NCBI GenBank assembly: GCA_016177775.1
Contig: JACOUQ010000037.1
Coordinates: forward strand, 175,881 to 239,880
DNA length: 64,000 nt
DNA from: Geobacter sp.
Lineage (GTDB): Bacteria; Desulfobacterota; Desulfuromonadia; Geobacterales; Geobacteraceae
Direction of reading: 5' to 3'
Within the stretch, counting starts at the first letter, position 1, and each line of letters starts with the position of its first letter. The notes under the pieces were generated by a model that saw only the letters and a program-made list of their open reading frames with translations, had not been told where the DNA came from and searched no databases. Below, piece after piece: positions 28,091 through 36,319 of the stretch. The position numbers and the translations under genes were made by a program.

Positions 28091-29164
28091 ATGGACTCAA
28101 AAACTTTCAATCAGATTCTGGAAATCGCCTTTCAAAAGCGTGTTTCCGACATTCATTTCGAAGTGGATAATCCCCCTTTTTTCCGGGCCAGGGGGCAGAT
28201 TTTCCGCTCCAAGCTACCGAACCTGACCGGCGCTGACACGGAATTCATAGTTTCCAGGATTCTGGAATTCAACGGCCGCCAACTGGGCAACGACATAAGG
28301 GAGATGGATGCCTCCTATTCGCTGCCAAGCGGTGGGCGTTTCCGGGTCAGCATTTTCCGCCAGCGCGGCAATTTCGGCATAGTCATGCGGGTCATCCCCC
28401 CCTCCATCGGCACATTCGACGAATTGCACCTCCCGCCTGTTCTCGGAGAAATCGCAAAGGCACCGAACGGGCTAATCCTGGTCACGGGCCCTACCGGCAA
28501 CGGCAAGTCCACAACCCTGGCATCCATGCTCAGGTATCTTAATGAAAGCTACAGCCTCAACATCATCACCATCGAAGACCCGATAGAGTTTCTCTTTACG
28601 TCGCAAAGGAGCTGCATTGTCCAGCGGGAAGTGGGGATCGACACCGAAAGCTTCAATACCGCCCTCAAAGCCGTTCTCCGCATGGACCCCGACGTTGTCA
28701 TGGTCGGCGAGATGCGGGACATGGACACCATAGATGCCTGCATCAAGGCCGCGGAAACAGGGCACCTCGTCCTCTCCACTCTGCACACTCAAGGTGCCGT
28801 CTCGACCATAAACCGTGTACTCGGCCACTTCACCCCCGATACTCAGGAGATCATCCGCCAGCGACTTGCGGATATCCTGGTCGCCACAGTCTCGCTTCGC
28901 CTCATCAAGGACAAGACCGGCGAAAACATACTGCCGGTCGTCGAGGTCATGCGCTCTACGACTACCATCCAGGCGTGCATCCGCGAAGGTCGCCTGGACG
29001 AGATCGAAAAGCACATCGAAAACGGCAGCTCGCAATACCAGATGCAAACCCTGGACCAGCACCTCATGCAACTCTACAAGCAGGACCTGATCAACATTGA
29101 GGATGCCAAGCGGCTTACCCACTCGATGGACCTGGAGCGCAGGCTGCTGGTGGACAACTATTGA
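28091..29164 (+). CDS. type IV pilus twitching motility ATPase, PilT/PilU family
   Basis: 357 residues. Hexameric ATPase that retracts type IV pili from the cytoplasmic face. Motifs: RVSDIHFEV near the N-terminus, Walker A GPTGNGKSTT (about 137-146), Asp box IITIEDPIEFLF, Walker B LRMDPDVVMVGEMRD and His box GHLVLSTLHTQGA. The PilT C-terminal AIRNLIRE motif is not seen, so it may be a PilU or PilT2-like paralogue. It ends at a bidirectional terminator. The pairing with the DUF4388 gene suggests regulated retraction. Confidence 0.88.
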   Translation: MDSKTFNQILEIAFQKRVSDIHFEVDNPPFFRARGQIFRSKLPNLTGADTEFIVSRILEFNGRQLGNDIREMDASYSLPSGGRFRVSIFRQRGNFGIVMRVIPPSIGTFDELHLPPVLGEIAKAPNGLILVTGPTGNGKSTTLASMLRYLNESYSLNIITIEDPIEFLFTSQRSCIVQREVGIDTESFNTALKAVLRMDPDVVMVGEMRDMDTIDACIKAAETGHLVLSTLHTQGAVSTINRVLGHFTPDTQEIIRQRLADILVATVSLRLIKDKTGENILPVVEVMRSTTTIQACIREGRLDEIEKHIENGSSQYQMQTLDQHLMQLYKQDLINIEDAKRLTHSMDLERRLLVDNY

Positions 29165-29189
29165 TTTGCACTATTGACCCGCTTAATGG

Positions 29190-29215
29190 AAAAGCCCGCT
29201 TGCGCGGGCTTTTTT
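29190..29215. terminator. bidirectional intrinsic terminator
   Basis: AAAAGCCCGC, 4-base loop TTGC, GCGGGCTTTT then further T. It works for the pilT-like gene (+) and, by the flanking A run, for the REC-PilZ gene (-). Confidence 0.85.
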
Positions 29216-29235
29216 GTGTCACAAACCTGCGGAAA

Positions 29236-29952
29236 TCACCATGAGGGATGAAGGTTTTCCTCCTTTATGAACTGACGAATCAAGTCCATCTGCTCCAATG
29301 TCAGACCAACGAACTGCAACCCCATGCCAACAGGGAGCTGTGGGCTCCTGATCAGTTCCGGATGATTCACCCATGCGACCCTGGCTTTACACTTGATTAT
29401 TTTGTCGCTGTTCGGAAGTATGAATTCCACATCAAGTGGCGTATCCACCGGAAGAATGTTGGTCGTTTCGAGGAAAAGCCCCCCTGTGCTCAGGTTGATA
29501 GTGTAATCGGAAACGATGTCATCCGGATTGCGGCCGTAATGAACTCGCATGCGGGCGCCATATCTGGGCTCTGCCCTGTGTTGTATATTCAGGAATTTAC
29601 GCGTTGTTTCAATAAAATGCTCACGATTGATCGGTTTCAGGATTATGTCGTCGCACCCGGCGTCCCGGCATCTTTTCAGGTCTTCATCCGTCCCCTTGAT
29701 GGTCACCATGAGAACCGGTATGTGTCGGAATTCCGGGTTGTCCTTGATCTGGCGGCAGCATTCGTCCCCATTCATCTCTGGCATGTAGAGGTCCATGACA
29801 ATGAGGTCCGGCACTTCCACGGCAAGACTCTCCAGGACCTCCTTGCCGTTGCGCGCCACATTCAGATTGAACTCCTCCCGATTAAAGAAGGTTTTTTCCT
29901 GCTCCAGAAAAAAACGCACGTCGTCGACCAGAAGGACCGTTTTCTTTTCCAT
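29236..29952 (-). CDS. response regulator with C-terminal PilZ domain
   Basis: 238 residues. Receiver domain (about 4-120) with the acidic pair VDD, phospho-acceptor in LIVMDLYMPEMNG, and the conserved lysine in ILKPINRE. The PilZ domain follows, with both c-di-GMP-binding motifs present: RYGAR (RxxxR) and NLSTGG (NxSxxG). It should therefore couple a histidine-kinase signal to c-di-GMP. A TTG two codons upstream is possible, but ATG 29952 is preferred. It converges on the pilT-like gene across a shared terminator. No kinase is adjacent. Confidence 0.9.
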   Translation of the reverse strand: MEKKTVLLVDDVRFFLEQEKTFFNREEFNLNVARNGKEVLESLAVEVPDLIVMDLYMPEMNGDECCRQIKDNPEFRHIPVLMVTIKGTDEDLKRCRDAGCDDIILKPINREHFIETTRKFLNIQHRAEPRYGARMRVHYGRNPDDIVSDYTINLSTGGLFLETTNILPVDTPLDVEFILPNSDKIIKCKARVAWVNHPELIRSPQLPVGMGLQFVGLTLEQMDLIRQFIKEENLHPSW

Positions 29953-30017
29953 GTGCAAACACCCAATGATGGATAGCTACAAATCAATTCTAAACGGCAA
30001 ATCCGGCATTGCAACCC

Positions 30018-30872
30018 TTAACGGACCTTTATCCCGCTCCTCTTCCCTTTCCCCCAGAGGACATACAGGGCCTTCCCCACTATGGTCCGCGTCTCCACGG
30101 GGCCGTAATACCGGGAATCGAAGCTGATGTCGCGGTTGTCACCCAGCACGAAAACGTAGCCGCGCGGTACCACGATCCTGGGGATATTGTCCCGCGGTCC
30201 TTTTGATGCCGGGACCACCTCCCGGTCATGGAAAACACCCCATGGGTCGACAAACTCGCGGCCATCGATGTGGACACGCTTGTGCACAATTTCCACCGAT
30301 TCCCCCTCCAGTCCCACAACCCTCTTGATGAACTTCTTCGACGGGTCTTTCGCATACGGGAAAACGACCACATCCCCCCTTCCCGGCAAATCCCGTTCGT
30401 ATGGGCATAATCCCAGAACCACGTAATCCCCTTCCATCAGGGCCGGCTCCAGGGTATTGGAAGCGACCCTGGTTATGCTTATTCCGGTGGGTCCCCTAAC
30501 CGCAAAAGTAATCAGCGGGCCGGCAACGACCGTATTGAGGATAATCGCAATCACATGAACATACCACTTGTTGTAAGGGGCGAGCGCGGGGGCTCTCGAT
30601 TTTCTTGCCAGGCTGTAGGCATCGGCGGAAGCAAGAAGAGCCAGAAGGAACAGTGTGCCTGCGAGCAGCAGGAGCCCCCGGAAACTCAGTGCCAGATTGC
30701 CGAGACAGAGCGCCAGCGCAAACAGATAGCCAAATGCGTAGCAGAACATCCCCCTCTCCGGCTGTCCGGCATAGACCTGCCCCAGGCCGGGAACTATCAG
30801 GGAGAGGAGGAACGCAATCCGGGGATTCGCACCCGGTTTCTCCTTTTGTTTAGGATTCACGTTCATAGACAT
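30018..30872 (-). CDS. signal peptidase I with N-terminal membrane extension and Ser-to-Thr change
   Basis: 284 residues. The N-terminal 90 residues are a hydrophobic module with LLSLIVPGLGQVYAGQ, a motif seen in TM2-like small membrane proteins, fused to an S26-type leader peptidase (about 100-280). The lysine box is intact (KKFIKRVVGLEGE, K183), as is the C-terminal VLGDNRDISFDSRYYGPV. The catalytic box, normally SxSMEPTL, reads SNTLEPAL, so the nucleophile position is threonine 140 (codon ACC). It could be a housekeeping enzyme variant or a specialised or inactive peptidase. ATG 30872. Confidence 0.82.
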   Translation of the reverse strand: MSMNVNPKQKEKPGANPRIAFLLSLIVPGLGQVYAGQPERGMFCYAFGYLFALALCLGNLALSFRGLLLLAGTLFLLALLASADAYSLARKSRAPALAPYNKWYVHVIAIILNTVVAGPLITFAVRGPTGISITRVASNTLEPALMEGDYVVLGLCPYERDLPGRGDVVVFPYAKDPSKKFIKRVVGLEGESVEIVHKRVHIDGREFVDPWGVFHDREVVPASKGPRDNIPRIVVPRGYVFVLGDNRDISFDSRYYGPVETRTIVGKALYVLWGKGKRSGIKVR

Positions 30873-30943
30873 TGTTATTGCCGATTAGCACCCAACGCTG
30901 CCTTGGCAGCGATCTCACGGAGAGTAACTTCGCGAAGCTTACC

Positions 30944-31018
30944 ACCCCCAGCCCCTCCTAAAATAGGAGGGGAGCAAACTCCCCCTCCTTGGTTAGGAGG
31001 GGGCTGGGGGGTGGTCGC
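30944..31018. repeat. nested palindromic repeat between lepB-like and aldehyde dehydrogenase genes
   Basis: Outer arms ACCACCCCCAGCCCCTCCTA (30944-30963) and TAGGAGGGGGCTGGGGGGTG (30997-31016), with an inner hairpin CCTCCTAaaaTAGGAGG. It is 13 bases after the stop of the aldehyde dehydrogenase (-). No U-tract, so it is not a simple terminator. Confidence 0.7.
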
Positions 31019-31031
31019 TCTCCCCTTGAAA

Positions 31032-32522
31032 TTATTTGTCTATCTGGGCCTTCTGGAGCCTGCCGCTGAAATCACGGTAAACAACCTTCATCCTGCTGAA
31101 GAAATCGATGGCACCTCCCCTTCCCCCTGCCTCAGGGTGGCCCGAACCGGAGTGCCGCCACCCGCCGAAGGGAAGCTGGACTTCGGCGCCGATGGTGGAG
31201 GCGTTTATGTAGACTATACCCGTTTGCAGTTCCTTCTCTGCCCGTGCGGTGGCATTCACATCCCGGCTATATATGGAGGAAGAAAGTCCGAAGGGGATAT
31301 TGTTGACGATTCCGGCTGCCTCTTCGAATGATCCGCATTTGATGATGCTGACGACCGGCCCGAATATCTCCTCGCGGGCGATGCGCATATCAGGCTTGAC
31401 GCCAGCGAAGACCGTTGGCTCGACAAAAAATCCTTCGGTTAGTTGGGCATTCACGGCCCGTCGGCCTCCCGTGAGGATCTCGGCACCTTCTGCTTTACCG
31501 ATTTCGATGTAGTCGAGGACCTTTTTACACTGCGCTTCGTTGATAACCGGCCCCACCTGGGTTTCCGGCCTGAGCCCATCCCCCAGCCGCAAGGCGGCAG
31601 CCCGCTCCTTCAATCCCGAGACGAAACGGTCATGCACCTTCTCGTGGACAATCACGCGACTGGCAGCAGTGCAGCGCTGGCCGCTGGTACCGAACCCTCC
31701 CCACAGGACGCCTTCGAGTGCCAGATCAAGATCGGCGTCATCCATCACCACGATTGCGTTCTTCCCACCCATCTCCAGGGCCAGTGGACGGTGCAGCTCG
31801 GCAAGGAGCCGCTCCAGCCGCTCGCCGGCAGCACATGAGCCGGTAAAGGAAGCCGCGTCCACGCCGGGATGGGTCATCAGATACTCTCCGACCGCGTCAC
31901 CCGGTCCGCAGACGAAATTGACCACACCAGGGGGAATCCCTGCCTCGGCGAGAATTGCAACCAGGGAGGAGGCGCATGCCGGGGTTTCCGACGAGGGCTT
32001 GAGAATGACGGTGTTGCCGCAGATGAGTGAGGCGAACAACTTCCAGGCCGGGATCGCTATGGGGAAGTTCCAGGGGGTAACCAGCGCCACGACCCCGAGA
32101 GGTTCGCGCATGCTCTTGCAGTCCTTGTCGGGAAGCTCGGAGGGAACGGTCTCCCCCTGAAGGCGGCGCCCCTCGCCAGCCATGTAGTAACCGATGTCGA
32201 TTGCCTCCTGCACGTCCCCCAGCCCTTCGGGCAGAATTTTCCCCATCTCCCTCGTAACCAGTTCGCCAAGGCGCTGCTTGTTCCTGGCCAGGAGCTCGGC
32301 GGCCCGGAAGAGTATCTCTCCCCTGCGGGGCGCGGGGAGGTGGCGCCAACCGTCATAGGCGGCGCGGGCAGCGGAAACCGCCCGGTCCACATCCCCCCGT
32401 CCGGAAAGGGGAGCTTCAGCGATCACTTCCCTGGTGTTGGCAGGGTTTTGGCTCGAAAAGCGCTTCCCACCCGCCGCATCCGCCCATTTCCCGCCAATGA
32501 AATTCCTGACCGCTTCCGACAT
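31032..32522 (-). CDS. NAD(P)-dependent aldehyde dehydrogenase
   Basis: 496 residues, full-length ALDH superfamily. Motifs: VTPWNFPIAIP, the general-base glutamate in LEMGGKN, the catalytic cysteine in FGTSGQRCTAASR, EEIFGPV, and the C-terminal PFGGWRHSGSG. The GGFGTSGQRCTAASR region resembles ALDH7/ALDH11-like and ketoglutarate-semialdehyde dehydrogenases, but the substrate cannot be assigned. It is transcribed divergently from nfnAB. Start ATG 32522. Confidence 0.9.
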   Translation of the reverse strand: MSEAVRNFIGGKWADAAGGKRFSSQNPANTREVIAEAPLSGRGDVDRAVSAARAAYDGWRHLPAPRRGEILFRAAELLARNKQRLGELVTREMGKILPEGLGDVQEAIDIGYYMAGEGRRLQGETVPSELPDKDCKSMREPLGVVALVTPWNFPIAIPAWKLFASLICGNTVILKPSSETPACASSLVAILAEAGIPPGVVNFVCGPGDAVGEYLMTHPGVDAASFTGSCAAGERLERLLAELHRPLALEMGGKNAIVVMDDADLDLALEGVLWGGFGTSGQRCTAASRVIVHEKVHDRFVSGLKERAAALRLGDGLRPETQVGPVINEAQCKKVLDYIEIGKAEGAEILTGGRRAVNAQLTEGFFVEPTVFAGVKPDMRIAREEIFGPVVSIIKCGSFEEAAGIVNNIPFGLSSSIYSRDVNATARAEKELQTGIVYINASTIGAEVQLPFGGWRHSGSGHPEAGGRGGAIDFFSRMKVVYRDFSGRLQKAQIDK

Positions 32523-32636
32523 GGGCCACCTCCTTGTTCATCTCTTTCATAAGCATACCAGAAGAGGTAGGTGAAACCAGCGGTAACACCTTGAAAGCAA
32601 ATGACAAGAAAATGTAAACAGATCCTGTAAACGCAA

Positions 32637-32665
32637 TTGAAGGAGCGGCCATTTTTGTGTATTCT
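32637..32665 (+). promoter_or_regulatory. probable sigma-70 promoter for nfnAB
   Basis: TTGAAG (32637-32642), 17-base spacer, TATTCT (32660-32665), 37 bases before ATG 32702, in the divergent gap with the aldehyde dehydrogenase gene. Confidence 0.45.
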
Positions 32666-32701
32666 CAATATCTGACAAACTTTTACAAAGGTGGTACAGC
32701 A

Positions 32702-33553
32702 ATGTACGAAATCATCAGCAACGTAACCCTGGCTCCGAATCTTCATAGACTCGTGGTGAAGGCGCCGCGCGTGGCAGCGGCCCGCAAGCCGGGGCAGTTC
32801 GTAATCGTCAGGGCCGACCGTGGTGACGAGAGAATCCCCCTCACCATCGGGGATGCAAATGCAACTGAAGGTACCATAACCCTTTTTGTCCAGGCAATAG
32901 GCGCCTCCACGCGCAAGATCGTCTCCATTCCGGCGGGAGGGGCGTTGCGCGACGTGGCCGGCCCCCTCGGTCAGGCGACGCACATCGAAAAGTGGGGTCG
33001 GGTCGCCTGTGTCGGCGGCGGCGTAGGCACAGCGGTCCTCTTTCCGCTGGCAAGGGCGCTGGCCGAGGCAGGAAACCAGGTGACGACCATCATCGGCGGG
33101 CGTTCCAGTCAGTTCATCATCCTGGCGGATGAAATTGCGGCATTTTCCGACGAGGTCCTGATCACCACCGAGGACGGCAGCCTGGGGCGCAAGGGGTTCG
33201 TCACGAATGCCCTGACCGACATGATCGCCGATCCCGCCAGGGCGCCGAAGATGGTCGTTGCCGTCGGCCCGGTGCCGATGATGCGGGCGGTGGCGGAACT
33301 CACCCGCCCCCACGCTATCAAGACCCTCGTCAGCCTCAACCCGATCATGATCGACGGCACGGGGATGTGCGGTGGTTGCCGCGTAGTGGTCGGAGGGGAA
33401 TCTAAGTTCGCGTGTGTTGACGGGCCGGAGTTCGACGGCCATCTCGTCGACTTTGCAGGGCTCGTTGACCGGCTCACCACCTACCGGAGCTTCGAGGAAC
33501 AAGCCCGTCACAACGCAGAATGTTTGATCAAGAAGGAGATGCCCAATGTCTAA
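32702..33553 (+). CDS. nfnA: NADH-dependent ferredoxin:NADP+ oxidoreductase, small subunit (NfnA; sulfide dehydrogenase beta-like)
   Basis: 283 residues. A ferredoxin-reductase-type FAD domain (ERIPLTIGDAN as the flavin-binding motif), an NAD(P)-binding region (ACVGGGVGTAVLFPLARALA), and a C-terminal [2Fe-2S] cluster motif (MCGGC near 221-225, then FAC about 12 residues later). With NfnB it carries out flavin-based electron bifurcation between NADH, NADPH and ferredoxin, or acts as sulfide dehydrogenase. ATG 32702 has AAAGGTGG upstream. A longer frame from 32657 overlaps the promoter. It overlaps the next gene by 8 bases. Confidence 0.88.
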   Translation: MYEIISNVTLAPNLHRLVVKAPRVAAARKPGQFVIVRADRGDERIPLTIGDANATEGTITLFVQAIGASTRKIVSIPAGGALRDVAGPLGQATHIEKWGRVACVGGGVGTAVLFPLARALAEAGNQVTTIIGGRSSQFIILADEIAAFSDEVLITTEDGSLGRKGFVTNALTDMIADPARAPKMVVAVGPVPMMRAVAELTRPHAIKTLVSLNPIMIDGTGMCGGCRVVVGGESKFACVDGPEFDGHLVDFAGLVDRLTTYRSFEEQARHNAECLIKKEMPNV

Positions 33554-34964
33554 CGATCTGTCCGCAAAAGAGCGGCTCGCCATCGACCGTGTTCATATGC
33601 CGGAACTTGCGCCAGAGGTGAGGAGCAGGAACTTCGAGGAGGTAAACCAGGGGCTTTCCCTGGATGACGCAATACAGGAAGCAAAGCGCTGCCTGCAATG
33701 CAAGCACCGTCCGTGTGTGGAAGGTTGCCCGGTGGGTGTCTCTATCCCGGAGTTCATCGATGCCCTGGCAGCGGAACAACTCCCCGAGTCCGCTGCAATC
33801 CTCCAGGGGGACAACGCCCTCCCGGCGGTATGCGGCCGGGTCTGTCCCCAGGAAAGCCAGTGCGAGGCCAGGTGCGTGCGGGGCGTGAAGGGTGAGTCGG
33901 TCGCCATCGGCTACCTGGAGCGTTTCGTGGCCGACTGGGCCATGAAGAACCGGGAGAAGCTCCGGGCAACTCAGCTTCCCTCCAAATCCGGCAAAAAGGT
34001 GGCAATCGTGGGTTGCGGCCCGGCCGGACTGACTGCCGCAGGAGAACTGGCGCGCCACGGCCACGGCGTCACCATCTTCGAGGCCCTGCACGACACCGGC
34101 GGAGTGCTCCGCTACGGCATCCCCGAGTTCCGCCTGCCCAAGGAGATCATCGACGTGGAGGTTTCCCGCCTCCTCGACATGGGTGTGGAGATCGAGTGCA
34201 ACGTCATCATCGGCAAGACCCTGACCCTGGACCAGCTCCGCGGTGAATTCGACGCGGTCTTCATCTCCAACGGCGCGGGACTGCCAGCCATGCTGAATAT
34301 CCCGGGAGAGAACCTGAAGGGGGTCTACTCGGCCAACGAGTTCCTGACTCGAGTTAACCTGATGGAAGCGGGTCGCAATCCCGACTCCCCTACCCCGATT
34401 ATCAAGGGGCGGCAGGTTGCGGTCATCGGCGGAGGCAACACCGCCATGGATTGCGTGCGGACAGCCAGAAGGCTCGGCGCGGAGCGGGCCATGATCATCT
34501 ACCGGAGGAGCGAGGCGGAAATGCCCGCCAGGGTCGAAGAGATCAAGCACGCAAAGGAAGAGGGAGTAGAGTTCATCATGCTGACCGCCCCCCTCGAAAT
34601 CCTTGGCACCGAGGACGGCTGGGTGGCCGCCCTCCGTTGCCAGCGGATGGAGCTTGGTCCGCCGGACGATTCCGGGCGCAGAAAACCGGTCCCTGTGGAG
34701 GGATCGGAGTATGAGATACCGGTCGAAGTCGTGGCGAATGCAGTCGGCACACGGGCAAACCCGCTTCTGACTGCAACCGCTCCGGAGCTCGCCCTCAACA
34801 AATGGGGAAACATCGTCAGTGATGAAAACGGGGCCACGAACCTCCCTGGAGTCTTCGCCGGCGGCGACATCGTGCGCGGCGGCGCCACGGTTATCCTTGC
34901 CATGGGTGACGGCAAGAGCGCCGCGGCGTCGATCGATAACTATTTGAAAGAAAAAGCTAGTTAG
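33546..34964 (+). CDS. nfnB: NfnB / NADPH-dependent glutamate synthase small-chain-like oxidoreductase
   Basis: 472 residues. N-terminal double [4Fe-4S] region: CLQCKHRPCVEGCPVG (C49, C52, C57, C61) and VCGRVCPQESQCEARC. Then an FAD fold (VAIVGCGPAGLTAAGELA) and an NADPH fold (VAVIGGGNTAMDCVRTARRLGAE). Annotated elsewhere as gltA-type glutamate synthase small subunit. The adjacent NfnA-like gene and absence of a glutamate synthase large subunit favour NfnB/sulfide dehydrogenase alpha. The C-terminal FAD motif is GVFAGGDIVRGGATVILAMG. Confidence 0.9.
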   Translation: MSNDLSAKERLAIDRVHMPELAPEVRSRNFEEVNQGLSLDDAIQEAKRCLQCKHRPCVEGCPVGVSIPEFIDALAAEQLPESAAILQGDNALPAVCGRVCPQESQCEARCVRGVKGESVAIGYLERFVADWAMKNREKLRATQLPSKSGKKVAIVGCGPAGLTAAGELARHGHGVTIFEALHDTGGVLRYGIPEFRLPKEIIDVEVSRLLDMGVEIECNVIIGKTLTLDQLRGEFDAVFISNGAGLPAMLNIPGENLKGVYSANEFLTRVNLMEAGRNPDSPTPIIKGRQVAVIGGGNTAMDCVRTARRLGAERAMIIYRRSEAEMPARVEEIKHAKEEGVEFIMLTAPLEILGTEDGWVAALRCQRMELGPPDDSGRRKPVPVEGSEYEIPVEVVANAVGTRANPLLTATAPELALNKWGNIVSDENGATNLPGVFAGGDIVRGGATVILAMGDGKSAAASIDNYLKEKAS

Positions 34965-34990
34965 CACCCATCTTCCGCAACGGCAATGAA

Positions 34991-35100
34991 CCTTCCCTCT
35001 CCCTGAGGGAGAGGGTCAGGGTGAGGGGGAAATGATGGATGAGTTGAACTGCTGCCCCCTCATCCGGCCTTCGGCCACCTTCTCCCTCAAGGGAGAAGGG
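34991..35100. repeat. compound palindromic repeat (CCCTCTCCCTGAGGGAGAGGG type)
   Basis: Three adjacent palindromic parts: CCCTCTCCCTGAGGGAGAGG (34995-35014), CCCCCTCATCC/GGGTGAGGGGG in inverted orientation, and CCTTCTCCCTCAAGGGAGAA (35078-35097). It follows the nfnB stop by 26 bases. Repeats of this style are common between genes in many bacteria. Confidence 0.65.
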
Positions 35101-35102
35101 CC

Positions 35103-35141
35103 AAAAAAAGAGGGGCCTGATTGACAGACCCCTCTTTTTTT
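35103..35141. terminator. bidirectional intrinsic terminator
   Basis: AAAAAAAGAGGGG pairs with CCCCTCTTTTTTT around a 13-base loop. It lies between nfnB (+) and the convergent fasciclin gene (-). Confidence 0.9.
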
Positions 35142-35168
35142 GTCGCCAGAGTTCGGTCGCGTGGCTTC

Positions 35169-35594
35169 TCAGCAACAGCTGCCGCAGTACCACCCCGACA
35201 TATTCGGCAGGAAGACATTATCGATAATGTGGATTACTCCGTTTGAACACTCTATGTCGGTCCTGACGAGATTGGCGTTGTCGACTTGCTGTTTTCCTTC
35301 ACTGAGATGAACCGTCAGCGACTTGCCGCAGTTGGTCAGGATGTGCTCTTCGCCGGCGATCCCGGCTGCGGTGACTTTTCCCTGAACCATGTGATAGGTA
35401 AGCATTTCGACCAGTTTTCCCGTGTCAGGGAGCACCTCTTCGATCTTGATACGAGTGAAGGCATCGTCGTTGGGAGCAAAAATCGTCAGGGGTCCAGGTT
35501 TTACGAGCACCTCTGTCAGCCCGGCTGTCTCCAGGGCCGAGAGCAGCGTCTTGAACGAACCTTCTTCCTTGAGGGTTTCGAGAATGTCCTTCAT
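35169..35594 (-). CDS. fasciclin (FAS1) domain protein
   Basis: 141 residues, essentially one FAS1 domain: FKTLLSALETAGLTEVL, PLTIFAPNDDAFTRI, LTYHMVQGKV, and NGVIHIIDNVFLP near the C-terminus. No signal peptide is seen. FAS1 domains mediate adhesion or ligand binding. It ends GWYCGSCC, an unusual three-cysteine tail. ATG 35594 has AAAGGAG at ideal spacing. Upstream in-frame ATGs (35660, 35609) are rejected because the Shine-Dalgarno sequence lies within their codons. Confidence 0.85.
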   Translation of the reverse strand: MKDILETLKEEGSFKTLLSALETAGLTEVLVKPGPLTIFAPNDDAFTRIKIEEVLPDTGKLVEMLTYHMVQGKVTAAGIAGEEHILTNCGKSLTVHLSEGKQQVDNANLVRTDIECSNGVIHIIDNVFLPNMSGWYCGSCC

Positions 35595-35679
35595 ACCGTC
35601 TCCTTTCATTAACAAGCAGGTCCTCTGATTAAATTTTCCCGCAAGATAATGAGAAGTCAAACGGCCACTTCGTATACGA

Positions 35680-36108
35680 TCAAACTATCACATCGAGGCG
35701 CAGAGCAAACGTCAGGTCCAGTCCGGCCAGGGGGTGGTTACCGTCCAGCGTGACAGCGGTTTCGGCAACCTCTGTCACAATCATCACCCGATCCCTGTTT
35801 CCGTTGAACTCTATGCGCAGTTTCTGGCCGACGCTGATCTCTTTCCCCGCCGGGAAACTTTCCCTACCGACCTCGATGATGTTCTCCTTCAGCCGCGGAC
35901 CAAAGGCCTCCGCAGCCGGGACGACGACATTCTTGGCCTCCCCTGCCTTCATCCCCATGACCTCGTTCTCAAGGGCAGGAAACACCTGGTTCGCGCCTAT
36001 GGTGAACACCAGCGGGTTCTCGTCGGTGGTGCTGTCAAAGATCCGCCCGTTGTCCAGCGTCCCTACGTAGTGAACGGAGACGGTATCGCCATGCTCTGCC
36101 CGTTTCAT
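35680..36108 (-). CDS. FKBP-type peptidyl-prolyl isomerase, SlyD-like
   Basis: 142 residues. FKBP core (VSVHYVGTLDNGRIFDST, then VFPALENEVMGMKAGE) with a SlyD-type inserted flap (FGPRLKENIIEVGRESFPAG...), ending HPLAGLDLTFALRLDVI. It catalyses prolyl cis-trans isomerisation in the cytoplasm and acts as a folding helper. The histidine-rich metal-binding tail of E. coli SlyD is missing. ATG 36108 has TAGGAG upstream. The longer frame to 36147 is not needed. Probably a single-gene unit. Confidence 0.9.
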   Translation of the reverse strand: MKRAEHGDTVSVHYVGTLDNGRIFDSTTDENPLVFTIGANQVFPALENEVMGMKAGEAKNVVVPAAEAFGPRLKENIIEVGRESFPAGKEISVGQKLRIEFNGNRDRVMIVTEVAETAVTLDGNHPLAGLDLTFALRLDVIV

Positions 36109-36319
36109 GATTCTGCTCCTATTCCAGAATGAATAAGCCCGCCGCATGTGACTAAAACTTTAGCATCATAACATCGCAGATCCTTCTTTCCATGGTCAAT
36201 GCCATTGAAGAAAAACCCGCTTGAACAGCTGGCTGATCAGGATGGGCCGGCAATGGACCACATCCTGAATCATACAGGAAGCATGAATCGGGCCAGATTC
36301 TCTCACTGGAAAAGGCGAA

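Noticed and set aside
33546..34964. Glutamate synthase small subunit role for NfnB
   Set aside because: No large subunit is present nearby and the overlapping partner is an NfnA-type FAD/[2Fe-2S] protein.
33528..34967. 479-codon minus-strand frame opposite nfnB
   Set aside because: The plus-strand frame has both [4Fe-4S] motifs and two nucleotide folds; the minus frame has neither motifs nor a start site.
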